DNA of 64,000 nucleotides from Yersinia artesiana (lineage in GTDB: Bacteria; Pseudomonadota; Gammaproteobacteria; Enterobacterales; Enterobacteriaceae): positions 1 through 64,000 of the forward strand of contig NZ_CACVAD010000004.1 of the NCBI RefSeq assembly GCF_902726545.1, read 5' to 3'. Position numbers and translations under genes: made by a program. The notes beneath the pieces are model-generated. The model saw only the letters and a program-made list of their open reading frames with translations. It did no database searches and had not been told where the DNA came from. Shown piece by piece: positions 40,201 to 50,480 of the stretch. Within the stretch, counting starts at the first letter, position 1. Each line of letters opens with the position of its first letter.

Positions 40201-41707
40201 CGACTTGAAACAGGTCAACCCGAAGGCAATGATTTCGGTAAAACTGGTTTCTGAACCCGGTGTTGGCACCATTGCCACCGGTGTGGCAAAAGCCTATGCC
40301 GACTTGATTACTATTGCCGGCTACGATGGTGGTACCGGTGCCAGCCCGCTGTCCTCAGTGAAATATGCGGGTTGCCCGTGGGAACTGGGGCTGGTGGAAA
40401 CACAACAAGCACTGGTTGCCAACGGCCTGCGCCATAAAATCCGCCTGCAAGTGGATGGTGGTCTGAAAACTGGCGTTGATATTGTTAAAGCGGCAATTCT
40501 GGGTGCAGAAAGCTTCGGTTTCGGTACTGGCCCTATGGTGGCGCTGGGTTGTAAATACTTACGTATTTGCCACCTGAATAACTGCGCAACAGGTGTAGCA
40601 ACCCAGGATGAAAAGCTGCGGCGTGACCATTACCACGGCTTACCTGAGCGTGTAGTGAACTACTTCCAGTTTATTGCCCGTGAAACCCGTGAAATCATGG
40701 CCGAGTTGGGTGTGAGCCAACTGGTTGATTTGATTGGTCGTACCGATATGTTGCTTGAATTGGATGGTATCTCAGCCAAGCAAAATAAACTGGATCTGTC
40801 GCCAATGCTGAAAACGGCAACGCCACATCCAGGCAAGGCGCTGTATTGCACCGAAAATAACCCACCGTTCGATAAAGGCTTATTGAACAAAGAGTTGTTG
40901 GCGCAAGCCGAGCCGTATATTGAAGCTAAACAGAGCAAGACGTTTTACTTTGATATCCGCAACACCGACCGTTCCGTGGGTGCGGCGTTATCCGGCGCGA
41001 TTGCCGCTAAACATGGCGACCAGGGGCTGGCCACCGACCCTATCAAAGCCTACTTCTCCGGTACTGCCGGTCAGAGCTTTGGGGTGTGGAATGCGGGTGG
41101 CGTTGAGCTAACCCTAACCGGCGATGCCAACGACTATGTTGGTAAAGGTATGGCTGGTGGCCGCATTGCGGTGCGCCCTCCTGTGGGTTCCAACTTCCGC
41201 AGCCACGAAGCCAGCATTGTCGGCAACACTTGCCTGTATGGTGCCACTGGCGGCAAGTTGTTCGCTGCTGGTCGGGCCGGTGAACGTTTCGCGGTACGTA
41301 ACTCTGGAGCGATTACCGTCGTGGAAGGTATCGGCGATAACGGTTGTGAATATATGACTGGTGGGATTGTTTGCGTACTGGGCCGTACCGGAATTAACTT
41401 CGGTGCAGGTATGACCGGTGGCTTCGCTTATGTCCTTGATGAAGATGGTGAATTCCGTAAACGTGTTAACCCTGAGCTGGTTGAAGTTCTGGATGTTGAT
41501 CAATTGGCAATCCATGAAGAGCATCTGCGCGGCCTGATCACTGAACATGTGCAGTTGACGGGTTCTAGCCGTGGTGAAGAGATTCTGGCTAACTGGCCGG
41601 AATGGGTGACCAAGTTTGCTTTGGTTAAACCGAAATCCAGCGATGTGAAAGCACTGTTGGGCCACCGTAGCCGTTCCGCAGCTGAGCTGCGGGTTCAAGC
41701 GCAGTAA
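37247..41707 (+). CDS. gltB: Glutamate synthase (NADPH) large subunit GltB
   Basis: A 1486-residue precursor. The first 11 residues (MLYDKSLERDN) are a propeptide removed to expose Cys12 as the N-terminal nucleophile of the class II glutamine amidotransferase domain (about 12-410). A central domain and the FMN-binding (beta/alpha)8 synthase domain (about 790-1190) follow. Cys1102, Cys1108 and Cys1113 in CKYLRICHLNNC bind the 3Fe-4S cluster. The C-terminal glycine-rich beta-helix (GXXG domain) follows. It makes glutamate from glutamine and 2-oxoglutarate with GltD. The start at 37247 follows GGGGAGG 9 bases away; a longer frame from 37190 has no such site. Confidence 0.97.
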   Translation: MLYDKSLERDNCGFGLIAHIEGEPSHKVVRTAIHALARMQHRGAILADGKTGDGCGLLLQKPDRFFRMVAEERGWRLAKNYAVGMMFLSQDEELAKASRRIVEEELQNETLSIIGWREVPTNPDVLGEIALSSLPRIEQIFVNAPAGWRPRDMERRLFVARRRIEKRIANDKDFYVCSFSNLVTIYKGLCMPADLPRFYLDLADLRMESAICLFHQRFSTNTVPRWPLAQPFRYLAHNGEINTIAGNRQWARARAYKFKTPLIPDLQDAAPFVNETGSDSSSLDNMLELFLSGGMDLIRAMRLLVPPAWQNNPDMDTDLRAFFDFNSMHMEPWDGPAGIVMSDGRYAACNLDRNGLRPARYVITKDKLITCASEVGIWDYQPDEVVEKGRVGPGELMVIDTRSGKILHSAETDNDLKSRHPYKEWMEKNVKRLVPFEDLPEDQVGSRQLDDSQLETYQKQFGYSSEELDQVIRVLGEIGQEATGSMGDDTPFAVLSSGPRIIYDYFRQQFAQVTNPPIDPLREAHVMSLATSIGREMNVFCEAEGQAHRLSFKSPILLFSDFQQLTTLEGEHYRADRLDLTFDPAETDLQQAVLALCEEAERKVRDGAVMLVLSDRAIAPNRLPVPAPMAVGAVQTRLVEKNLRCDANIIVETASARDPHHFAVLLGFGATAIYPYLAYESLAKLVDTQAIDKKYRDVMLNYRNGINKGLYKIMSKMGISTVASYRCAKLFEAVGLHRDLTNLCFQGVVSRIGGASFSDFQQDLQNLSKRAWLKRKPLDQGGLLKFVHNGEYHAYNPDVVSTLQTAVHSGEYSDYQVYAKLVNERPIATLRDLLAIKPQGTPIPVDQVEPAESLFKRFDTAAMSIGALSPEAHESLAIAMNSLGGFSNSGEGGEDPARYGTNKVSRIKQVASGRFGVTPAYLVNADVIQIKVAQGAKPGEGGQLPGDKVTPYIAKLRYSVPGVTLISPPPHHDIYSIEDLAQLIFDLKQVNPKAMISVKLVSEPGVGTIATGVAKAYADLITIAGYDGGTGASPLSSVKYAGCPWELGLVETQQALVANGLRHKIRLQVDGGLKTGVDIVKAAILGAESFGFGTGPMVALGCKYLRICHLNNCATGVATQDEKLRRDHYHGLPERVVNYFQFIARETREIMAELGVSQLVDLIGRTDMLLELDGISAKQNKLDLSPMLKTATPHPGKALYCTENNPPFDKGLLNKELLAQAEPYIEAKQSKTFYFDIRNTDRSVGAALSGAIAAKHGDQGLATDPIKAYFSGTAGQSFGVWNAGGVELTLTGDANDYVGKGMAGGRIAVRPPVGSNFRSHEASIVGNTCLYGATGGKLFAAGRAGERFAVRNSGAITVVEGIGDNGCEYMTGGIVCVLGRTGINFGAGMTGGFAYVLDEDGEFRKRVNPELVEVLDVDQLAIHEEHLRGLITEHVQLTGSSRGEEILANWPEWVTKFALVKPKSSDVKALLGHRSRSAAELRVQAQ

Positions 41708-43135
<1,428 letters not shown>

Positions 43136-43165
43136 TACCAAAGGCATATACATCCAAAGACATCG

Positions 43166-43185
43166 AGGGCTGGTTATCCAGCCCT
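43166..43185 (+). repeat. First copy of a duplicated hairpin after gltD
   Basis: AGGGCTGGTTATCCAGCCCT is an 8-bp stem with a TTAT loop. It is followed by CAGACTG, without a T run. The exact same 20 bases recur 185 bases downstream with a T run. Confidence 0.85.
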
Positions 43186-43227
43186 CAGACTGTTGATAAA
43201 CCTCGATAACTCGATCTTGCAAGGTGA

Positions 43228-43315
43228 AGGCAGGTAGAAGAGTAAAGCGTCCGCGCCAAGGATGGCGCGGGTCGAGCCCCCAGGGATGGGTTTACGGCGT
43301 CTTTACGATCTGCCT
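43228..43315. repeat. Nested palindromic element between the duplicated hairpins
   Basis: Three arms pair in order around a common centre: AGGCAG (43228-43233) with CTGCCT (43310-43315), GTAAAG (43242-43247) with CTTTAC (43301-43306), and CCGCGCC (43251-43257) with GGCGCGG (43264-43270). The segment 43271-43300 makes a side loop with GAGCCCCCAGGGATGGG. The shape is that of a miniature palindromic insertion or a structured RNA. I do not recognise the family; Yersinia palindromic sequences (YPAL) are a possibility. Confidence 0.6.
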
Positions 43316-43350
43316 GTTTTCACCGTTACGGGCACTTTGTCATTAACCTC

Positions 43351-43378
43351 AGGGCTGGTTATCCAGCCCTTTTTATTG
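43351..43378 (+). terminator. gltBD terminator (second hairpin copy)
   Basis: AGGGCTGG and CCAGCCCT with a TTAT loop, followed at once by TTTTATTGTG. This copy has the U-tract that the first copy lacks. Confidence 0.85.
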
Positions 43379-43581
43379 TGTTTTTTTCGCGCGCAACGCC
43401 ATTCACTCAAGATTTTGTAACAATCTCACCCGCCTTATTTGCAGCATTTTGACTATGAAGCGCTATAGTAAGGGCCGAGTTTATATTTATTTATGCTTTA
43501 TGGGTCGACACTTTCCAGCCCCACATAGCTATTTTCCGATACATATTGTTACGCCTGGTTTTAAAGAAAGGATCATCTGTT

Positions 43582-44067
43582 ATGAAATCTCATTTACTTT
43601 TCATTGCTGGCGGCTTGCTGGCTATCAGCGGCAGCGCATTAGCAATGTCACTTAATTATCAAGAGGTTGGTTATAACATTGAGGCTCGAGGTGCTCGGGC
43701 TGTGGTGGCAGAACTGGCAAAAGCGGGGCAATTGCCTGCGGTCGAGAATAATATCAAGCTAGGTGATGACAACTGGATTGCCATGGCACCTAAACTGGCC
43801 GATGGCGGCAATGCAAGTTTCACTGCGGGGATAAAATCAGCTCTCTCTTCGGCGCTAATTTATAACCCAGCCGCGGTACTAAAAGCAGTAAGTGATAGTA
43901 AAACACTCACATTATCAGAGATTTGTACTGCACCAGCCGATGCTAAAGACAGTGCCGCTAAAGCCAGTTTCCAACAGCGCGCCACTCATACTCTGTCAAC
44001 TATCAGAAATAGTGACATGATGAGCCAACGTGATAGCTGCCTGGCCGAATTGAAAAAGTTATCTTAA
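43582..44067 (+). CDS. Predicted periplasmic protein of unknown function
   Basis: A 161-residue protein with a clear signal peptide, MKSHLLFIAGGLLAISGSALA, cleaved after residue 21. The mature part is Ala-rich and mostly helical, with AVVAELAKAGQLPAVENNIKL, a hydrophilic middle, and two Cys late in the chain (SEICTAP and RDSCLAEL) that may form a disulfide. I recognise no family. The start at 43582 has AAAGGA upstream and starts the signal peptide; an in-frame start at 43546 would spoil it. The gene stands alone between the gltBD terminator and convergent sspB. E. coli has gltF at this position, but no similarity to GltF was recognised. Confidence 0.75.
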   Translation: MKSHLLFIAGGLLAISGSALAMSLNYQEVGYNIEARGARAVVAELAKAGQLPAVENNIKLGDDNWIAMAPKLADGGNASFTAGIKSALSSALIYNPAAVLKAVSDSKTLTLSEICTAPADAKDSAAKASFQQRATHTLSTIRNSDMMSQRDSCLAELKKLS

Positions 44068-44093
44068 TGGTAATAGTGCAATACAAATAATTA

Positions 44094-44111
44094 GGGCGGC
44101 CAAAGCCGCCC
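44094..44111. terminator. Hairpin between the exported-protein gene and sspB
   Basis: GGGCGGC (44094-44100) pairs with GCCGCCC (44105-44111) around CAAA. The plus strand continues CGATAAAAC and the minus strand TAATTATTTG; it may serve both convergent genes, with weak U-tracts. Confidence 0.65.
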
Positions 44112-44144
44112 CGATAAAACATCTTGCCCGAAAAATGAAGGTGA

Positions 44145-44660
44145 CTACTTAACGACGCGTAACGCTGGGCGACCACCACTGCGTGGCGGTTGCGGTGGCT
44201 CATCATCTGGTGAGTTACCCTCGCCCTGCGGGGCTTGAGTATCGTCCGTGACCAACATCAAATTCTCTGTCGGCGCAGTCTCGTCATCTTCCTCTTCCAT
44301 GCCGACAAAATTGCCATCAGCATCAGAATCGTAAGCTTCTTCAGGTTCAAACATCGTGCCAGAACCATTTTCACGCGCATAGATTGCCATCACCGCCCCC
44401 ATAGGGACAGTAACTTGACAGGGAATACCCCCAAAACGGGCATTGAAACTCACACCTTCATTACCCAATTCCAGATTAGCCACGGCACGCGGTGCCACAT
44501 TCAATACAATTTGCCCATCACGGGCGAACTCCATTGGCACCGAAACACCCGGCCGAGTGACATCCACGACCAAGTGTGGCGTCAGTTGATTATCAATCAA
44601 CCACTCATAGAATGCGCGCAACAGGTAAGGACGGCGCGGAGACATATCAGACGTCGCCAT
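44145..44660 (-). CDS. sspB: SspB, ClpXP specificity-enhancing factor
   Basis: A 171-residue protein matching SspB. The folded substrate-binding domain (about 1-110) starts RRPYLLRAFYEWLIDNQLTPHLVVD. A long acidic, disordered linker (about 115-155) follows, and the end RPALRVVK is the XB motif that binds the ClpX zinc domain. SspB delivers ssrA-tagged and RseA substrates to ClpXP. It starts 5 bases after sspA on the same strand. Confidence 0.95.
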   Translation of the reverse strand: MATSDMSPRRPYLLRAFYEWLIDNQLTPHLVVDVTRPGVSVPMEFARDGQIVLNVAPRAVANLELGNEGVSFNARFGGIPCQVTVPMGAVMAIYARENGSGTMFEPEEAYDSDADGNFVGMEEEDDETAPTENLMLVTDDTQAPQGEGNSPDDEPPQPPRSGGRPALRVVK

Positions 44661-44665
44661 AAAGA

Positions 44666-45307
44666 TTAACCCCGGGTTTGCAGGCGCATTTCACGTTCAG
44701 CTTCAGTCAAAGAAGCCAGGAATGCATCGCGCTCAAACACTCGCGTCATGTAGCCTTTAAGCTCTTTAGAGCCTTCGCCGGTAAATTCAACGCCTAATTG
44801 TGGCAAACGCCACAGTAGCGGGGCCAGGTAACAATCGACCAGGCTGAACTCTTCGCTCATAAAGAAAGGCATTTCTTTAAATACTGGCGCAATAGACAGC
44901 AGCTCTTCGCGCAACTGCTTACGGGCTGCATCAGCTTCCTGTGCATTACCTTTCTGAATTTTTGCCAACAGAGAATACCAATCCTGTTCGATGCGGGTCA
45001 TCATCAAACGGCTGCTACCACGTGCAACAGGGTATACCGGCATCAATGGTGGATGAGGAAAACGTTCATCCAAATATTCCATGATGATGCGGGATTCATA
45101 CAGAGTCAGCTCGCGATCAACCAAAGTAGGGACGGTACGGTAGGGATTGAGGTCAATCAGGTCCTGCGGCAGATTATCAGCTTCAACCTGCTCAATCTCA
45201 ACACTGACACCTTTCTCCGCCAGTACGATACGTACTTGATGGCTAAAAATGTCGGTCGGGCCGGAAAACAGCGTCATTACCGAACGTTTGTTGGCAGCGA
45301 CAGCCAT
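44666..45307 (-). CDS. sspA: SspA, stringent starvation protein A
   Basis: A 213-residue GST-fold protein close to E. coli SspA. TLFSGPTDIFSHQVRIVLAEKG is the thioredoxin-like N-terminal part and YLDERFPHPPLMPVYPVARG contains the surface patch Pro-His-Pro needed for binding RNA polymerase. It lacks GST activity and modifies transcription in stationary phase and acid stress. The start at 45307 agrees with E. coli (MAVAANKRS); an in-frame ATG at 45319 is less likely. It leads sspAB. Confidence 0.96.
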   Translation of the reverse strand: MAVAANKRSVMTLFSGPTDIFSHQVRIVLAEKGVSVEIEQVEADNLPQDLIDLNPYRTVPTLVDRELTLYESRIIMEYLDERFPHPPLMPVYPVARGSSRLMMTRIEQDWYSLLAKIQKGNAQEADAARKQLREELLSIAPVFKEMPFFMSEEFSLVDCYLAPLLWRLPQLGVEFTGEGSKELKGYMTRVFERDAFLASLTEAEREMRLQTRG

Positions 45308-45701
45308 GAAAACCTCCAAGATTATCTAGAAAACAATGCGAATAGCCCACGGTGACGTTGCTATCCTGAGTCGTTTTACCGCCGGTTCGCAATCAAGGTA
45401 GTTGCTGCCGTAAATAAGCCTTGGTCGAGAAAATAATTCAGCCAGGGAGATACACGGACGCCAACAGTTCGCCGAACAGGCACAAAAGTGGGTGATAGTT
45501 TACCAGATTTTGCATGTTTTGTGGGGGTGGTGCTGCGATTTCATCAATAATTGTCTATCAGACAACAGCTTAGCGGTGAAAATATAATGAATGAAATGGT
45601 GGAAGTGTGTTTTTCAGCTATTTATTTTGTTTTATATCAATAAAAAAACCCGGTGAGACACCGGGCTTTTACCATTAATCTGCTGCCGTAAAGGCAAAAA
45701 A
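45308..45701. other. rpsI-sspA intergenic region
   Basis: This 394-base gap holds the sspA promoter and the rpsI terminator (45642-45668). On the minus strand a TAAACT -10 candidate lies near 45494-45499, which would give an sspA leader of about 180 bases. The segment 45540-45640 is AT-rich with no frame. Confidence 0.5.
45642..45668 (-). terminator. rplM-rpsI operon terminator
   Basis: On the minus strand, CCCGGTG and CACCGGG (45649-45655 with 45659-45665 on the plus strand) form a 7-bp stem with a 3-base loop, followed by TTTTTTTATTG. Confidence 0.9.
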
Positions 45702-46713
<1,012 letters not shown>

Positions 46714-46779
46714 GAGAAGTCGACGTCAAAGATCGAACTGTTTTTGGCAAGAAAGGTATAAATTAAACATGTTAAGTTA

Positions 46780-46798
46780 GGGCGAAGAATAATCGCCC
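46780..46798 (-). terminator. Possible zapE terminator
   Basis: On the minus strand, GGGCGA and TCGCCC pair around a 7-base loop, 71 bases after the zapE stop. The sequence after it (TAACTTAACATGTTTAATTT) is only moderately U-rich. Confidence 0.5.
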
Positions 46799-46868
46799 AG
46801 CACAGAATAGCATTTTAGTGAGCTAAAAGTGAATCACCGCAGTGCTGATACTTTTACCACCAGTGCGG

Positions 46869-48011
46869 TTACGGCAAGTGCGGTAAAGAGAGGTATTCTT
46901 CACTTTGCATCTCTTGTAGCCGTGATAAACAGCGCTGATATTCAAATTTAAGTCGCTCGCCGCAATAAATTTCGAACATTGATGCTTCAGCTGCAATGAT
47001 CAATTTCACCCGCCGTTCATAAAACTCATCAACCAATGCCAAAAAGCGTCGAGCGGTATTTTCATCTCGCGTCGCCATTTTGTGGACATTATGCAGCAAT
47101 ACGGTGTGATAGATCTTTGATAGCGCGATGTAATCAAGTTGGCTGCGCGCCTCTTCACATAATGTGTGGAAGTCGACTGCCAACACGCCTTGCGCCGCAC
47201 AAATAGCAGGTAAAGGCCGGTGATTGACCTCCAAAACAGGTGCCTTTTCGCCCTCTTTCTCTTTACCCGCAAGACCCGCAAGTTTGACGAAAATATCCGC
47301 CATCGCCTGCTCAGTGTGTGGATTGAGCGGCGTCAAATATAGGTTTGCCTGAGTCAATGTGCGCAGACGATAATCAATACCTGCATCGACATTCATCACA
47401 TCACAATATTGTTTAATCAGTTCGATGGCCGGCACGAAGCGCGCACGCTGTAAACCGTTGCGATACAAGTCATCCGGTGGAATATTAGATGTGGCGACCA
47501 GGGTGATACCGCGCGCAAACAGTGCTTCCAGCAGTGTTGCCAACAGCATGGCATCAGTAATATCCGAAACAAAGAATTCATCAAAACACAGCACATCCGT
47601 CTGCGCCTTGAAGCCATCAGCAATAATTTCTAACGGATTTTCATGGCCTTGCAGTGTGGTTAGCTCTTGATGCACTCGCAACATAAAGCGGTGAAAATGC
47701 AGACGCAGCTTACGATCCCCCGGCAAACTGTGGAAAAACATATCCATCAGCCAGGTTTTGCCCCGCCCGACACCGCCCCACATGTACAAGCCCTGAGCCG
47801 GACGTATTGGCGTCTTGGGCGCGCTGCGGCCCAGTAAGCGCCCCAAACGCCCGCGTATCCCAGCATTGACCACAGGGGCGCTGTGGCGTTGATTCAGTTC
47901 CTGATAAAGGGTGTCCAACCGTGCTACGGTGCGCTGTTGGACATCATCAGGTTGGTAGTCGCCGGCATCAATTGCCTGCTGGTAAAGCGCTATAGGTGAA
48001 CTCGGTTGCAT
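46869..48011 (-). CDS. zapE: ZapE, divisome-associated AFG1-family ATPase
   Basis: A 380-residue AAA-like P-loop ATPase close to E. coli ZapE (YhcM). Walker A is GGVGRGKT at residues 79-86, and Walker B is VLCFDEFF. The C-terminus RCLSRLQEMQSEEYL is shared with E. coli. ZapE acts on FtsZ polymers late in constriction, especially at high temperature or low oxygen. The start at 48011 agrees with E. coli (MQ); an in-frame TTG at 48020 is closer to AGGGA but less likely. It is divergent from zapG. Confidence 0.94.
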   Translation of the reverse strand: MQPSSPIALYQQAIDAGDYQPDDVQQRTVARLDTLYQELNQRHSAPVVNAGIRGRLGRLLGRSAPKTPIRPAQGLYMWGGVGRGKTWLMDMFFHSLPGDRKLRLHFHRFMLRVHQELTTLQGHENPLEIIADGFKAQTDVLCFDEFFVSDITDAMLLATLLEALFARGITLVATSNIPPDDLYRNGLQRARFVPAIELIKQYCDVMNVDAGIDYRLRTLTQANLYLTPLNPHTEQAMADIFVKLAGLAGKEKEGEKAPVLEVNHRPLPAICAAQGVLAVDFHTLCEEARSQLDYIALSKIYHTVLLHNVHKMATRDENTARRFLALVDEFYERRVKLIIAAEASMFEIYCGERLKFEYQRCLSRLQEMQSEEYLSLPHLP

Positions 48012-48234
48012 GTTTATCAATAATCCCTGATAAAATAGTTATCTACTTTTTCTGGTACTTTCTTGCTGATTTATCGGGCAATCGCAGCATTTATCGACAT
48101 GACCACTGCGGAAAAAACCTGATAACCATAGGCAAAGTTGCATCAGGATTCCACTCAGACAAGGTTAACGGTTATAGTGGGTATTATTAAGTGAAAAAGC
48201 CCTGCTGAACAATGAAGTCAAAAAAGGAGTCATC

Positions 48235-48639
48235 ATGACCTGGGAGTATGCGCTTATTGGGTTAGTTGTTGGTATTGTGATTGGCGCGGTGGCTATGCGC
48301 TTTGGCAATCGTAAATTGCGTCAGCAGCAAGTGCTGCAAAATGAGCTGGAGAAGAGCAAAACAGATTTGGAAGAATACCGCCAGGAACTGGTTGGGCATT
48401 TTGCCCGCAGTGCCGAATTGCTCGATAATATGGCTCGCGACTATCGCCAGCTTTATCAGCATATGGCGAAAAGCTCCAATAACTTATTGCCGGACTTGCC
48501 AATGCAAGATAATCCGTTCCGCTATCGTCTGACAGAATCTGAAGCTGATAATGATCAGGCTCCGGTCAAAATGCCACCTCGTGATTACTCCGAAGGTGCA
48601 TCAGGCTTACTGCGTCCGGAACATCAGACCCGAGACTAA
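48235..48639 (+). CDS. zapG: ZapG (YhcB), DUF1043 inner-membrane division protein
   Basis: A 134-residue protein with one N-terminal membrane anchor (YALIGLVVGIVIGAVAMRF), a coiled coil (about 25-90, RQQQVLQNELEKSKTDLEEY) and a disordered, acidic-then-basic tail. It matches E. coli YhcB/ZapG, which interacts with division and elongation proteins and is needed for normal cell-wall and LPS balance. AAAGGAG is upstream. An ERIC begins 8 bases after its stop. Confidence 0.94.
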   Translation: MTWEYALIGLVVGIVIGAVAMRFGNRKLRQQQVLQNELEKSKTDLEEYRQELVGHFARSAELLDNMARDYRQLYQHMAKSSNNLLPDLPMQDNPFRYRLTESEADNDQAPVKMPPRDYSEGASGLLRPEHQTRD

Positions 48640-49017
48640 TTACCTATACCCTAAATAATTCGAGTTGCAGGAAGGCGGCAAGTGAGAGAATCCCGATGAG
48701 CTTACATGAGTAAGTGATTCGGGTGATTGAATGTAGCCAACGCACATGTAGCTTGAAGTATGACGGGTACATGTCAAGCTGGCTACGGCACTCACCGCGG
48801 TAGTCAGCACATTTACACTTCTATACTTACCTCTTCTTGAATTGCTTTATCCTAACCCCTATATCAAGTGACATCTTAGGGTGCTTATTTTTAGAACAGC
48901 AGTAGCCTTTTGAAATAAGTGAATTTTTTAGCTAATTCAGAGTCTGAATTTACAACGGGCCTGTAGCAGCCATCCCCCCTATTCATTCACCGTTAGGTAT
49001 TGAGAGAGTTTAAATCA
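48640..49017. other. zapG-degQ intergenic region
   Basis: This 378-base gap holds ERIC copy 4 (48647-48769) and about 250 bases upstream of degQ, where the degQ promoter should be. GAGAGAG at 49002-49008 is the weak degQ ribosome-binding site. No open frame is convincing. Confidence 0.6.
48647..48769 (+). repeat. ERIC repeat (copy 4)
   Basis: A complete 123-bp element, TACCC to GGGTA, with the core GAGCTTACATGAGTAAGTGA. It starts 8 bases after the zapG stop and is therefore probably part of its mRNA. Confidence 0.95.
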
Positions 49018-50391
49018 ATGAAGAAAAAGTCATTACTTCTTAGTGCGCTGGCAATGAGTGTCGGCTTAGGTCTCGCGTCCGTTCCTATGGTGAACGCAGC
49101 GGCTCTCCCTGCGGCTGTCGCAGGGCAATCGGTTCCAAGTCTGGCCCCTATGCTGGAGAAAGTGTTGCCAGCGGTTGTCAGCGTTCACGTCTCTGGTACT
49201 CAGGCACAACAGCAGCGCTTGCCAGAAGAGTTCAAATTCTTCTTTGGCCCCAATGCACCAACTGGTAAAGAGAGCAATCGTCCATTTGAAGGTTTGGGAT
49301 CTGGCGTCATCATTAACGCGGAAAAAGGTTATATATTAACCAATAACCACGTTATCAATAATGCAGATAAAATTCGTGTTCAGCTCAATGATGGCCGTGA
49401 ATATGATGCCAAACTGCTGGGCCGTGATGAACAAACTGATATTGCTTTATTGCAGCTAACCGACGCCAAGAATCTGATCGCCATTAAAATCGCAGATTCT
49501 GACAACCTGCGAGTCGGTGACTTTGCAGTCGCCGTGGGCAACCCATTTGGTCTGGGGCAAACTGCGACCTCGGGTATTATTTCCGCACTGGGCCGCAGTG
49601 GCTTGAATCTGGAAGGGTTAGAAAACTTCATTCAGACTGATGCCTCTATCAACCGCGGTAACTCGGGTGGCGCGCTGGTTAACCTAAACGGCGAATTGAT
49701 CGGAATTAACACCGCCATTTTGGCTCCAGGTGGCGGTAACATTGGTATCGGTTTCGCCATCCCAAGCAATATGGCGCAAAACCTCAGCCAGCAGTTGATT
49801 GAGTTCGGCGAAGTGAAGCGCGGCTTGCTCGGGATTCGCGGTAGTGAAATGACCGCTGACATGGCAAAAGCCTTTAACATTGATGCTCAGCGCGGTGCTT
49901 TTGTCAGTGAAGTCTTGCCAAAATCAGCCGCCTCTAAAGCGGGTATCAAAGCAGGGGACGTGTTGGTTTCTGTGGACGGCAAACCTATCAGCAGCTTTGC
50001 TGAGTTACGCGCCAAAGTCGGTACCACCGGGCCGGGTAAAGCCATAAAGGTGGGCTTATTGCGTGATGGTAAACCACTTGAAGTCACCGTAACGTTGGAA
50101 AACAGCAGCCCAACCTCAACCAGTGCTGATACCTTATCACCCTCGTTACAGGGAGCATCGCTGAGCAATGGCGAAATTAAAGGTGGCAGCAAGGGTGTTA
50201 AAGTTGAAAACGTGACGAAAGGTTCTCCGGCGGCACAATCTGGCTTACAGAAAGACGATGTGATTATTGCTGTAAACCGTGTGCGAGTGAAGGATATCGC
50301 AGAGTTACGTAAAGCTATTGAAGCCAAACCGGCTGTCATTGCACTGAATATTGTGCGCGGTGAAGAGAATATTTATTTGTTAATCCGCTAA
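49018..50391 (+). CDS. degQ: DegQ, periplasmic HtrA-family serine endoprotease
   Basis: A 457-residue protease. Residues 1-27 are the signal peptide, ending near MVNAAALP. The catalytic triad is His111 (NNHVINN), Asp141 (TDIALLQL) and Ser216 (GNSGGALVN). Two PDZ domains follow (about 285-375 and 385-457). The shorter LA loop distinguishes it from DegP. It degrades misfolded periplasmic proteins and can act as a chaperone as 12- and 24-mers. The start at 49018 begins the signal peptide. No separate DegP gene lies nearby, and degS follows. Confidence 0.95.
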   Translation: MKKKSLLLSALAMSVGLGLASVPMVNAAALPAAVAGQSVPSLAPMLEKVLPAVVSVHVSGTQAQQQRLPEEFKFFFGPNAPTGKESNRPFEGLGSGVIINAEKGYILTNNHVINNADKIRVQLNDGREYDAKLLGRDEQTDIALLQLTDAKNLIAIKIADSDNLRVGDFAVAVGNPFGLGQTATSGIISALGRSGLNLEGLENFIQTDASINRGNSGGALVNLNGELIGINTAILAPGGGNIGIGFAIPSNMAQNLSQQLIEFGEVKRGLLGIRGSEMTADMAKAFNIDAQRGAFVSEVLPKSAASKAGIKAGDVLVSVDGKPISSFAELRAKVGTTGPGKAIKVGLLRDGKPLEVTVTLENSSPTSTSADTLSPSLQGASLSNGEIKGGSKGVKVENVTKGSPAAQSGLQKDDVIIAVNRVRVKDIAELRKAIEAKPAVIALNIVRGEENIYLLIR

Positions 50392-50404
50392 TTTGCAGAA
50401 AAAT

Positions 50405-50429
50405 CGGACACAGCACAATGCTGTGTCCG
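50405..50429 (+). other. degQ-degS intercistronic hairpin
   Basis: CGGACACAGCA (50405-50415) and TGCTGTGTCCG (50419-50429) form a perfect 11-bp stem with a 3-base loop, 14 bases after degQ. TCAAACTC follows, so it lacks a U-tract. It may stabilise degQ mRNA and lower read-through to degS. Confidence 0.75.
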
Positions 50430-50480
50430 TCAAACTCATGCTATTCTCCGCTTACCTATTCATTCAAGCCTTAAAACTTC

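Larger units (their letters stand above)
43136..43581. other. gltD 3' region and gap to the next gene
   Basis: This 446-base gap holds two identical 20-base hairpins (43166-43185 and 43351-43370), a nested palindromic element between them (43228-43315), and the promoter of the unknown exported gene, which should lie in the AT-rich 43371-43560. AAAGGA at 43568-43573 is that gene's ribosome-binding site. No other frame is convincing. Confidence 0.6.

Noticed and set aside
41114-41698. 194-codon open frame antisense to gltB
   Set aside because: Shadow of a conserved gene with no start signal.
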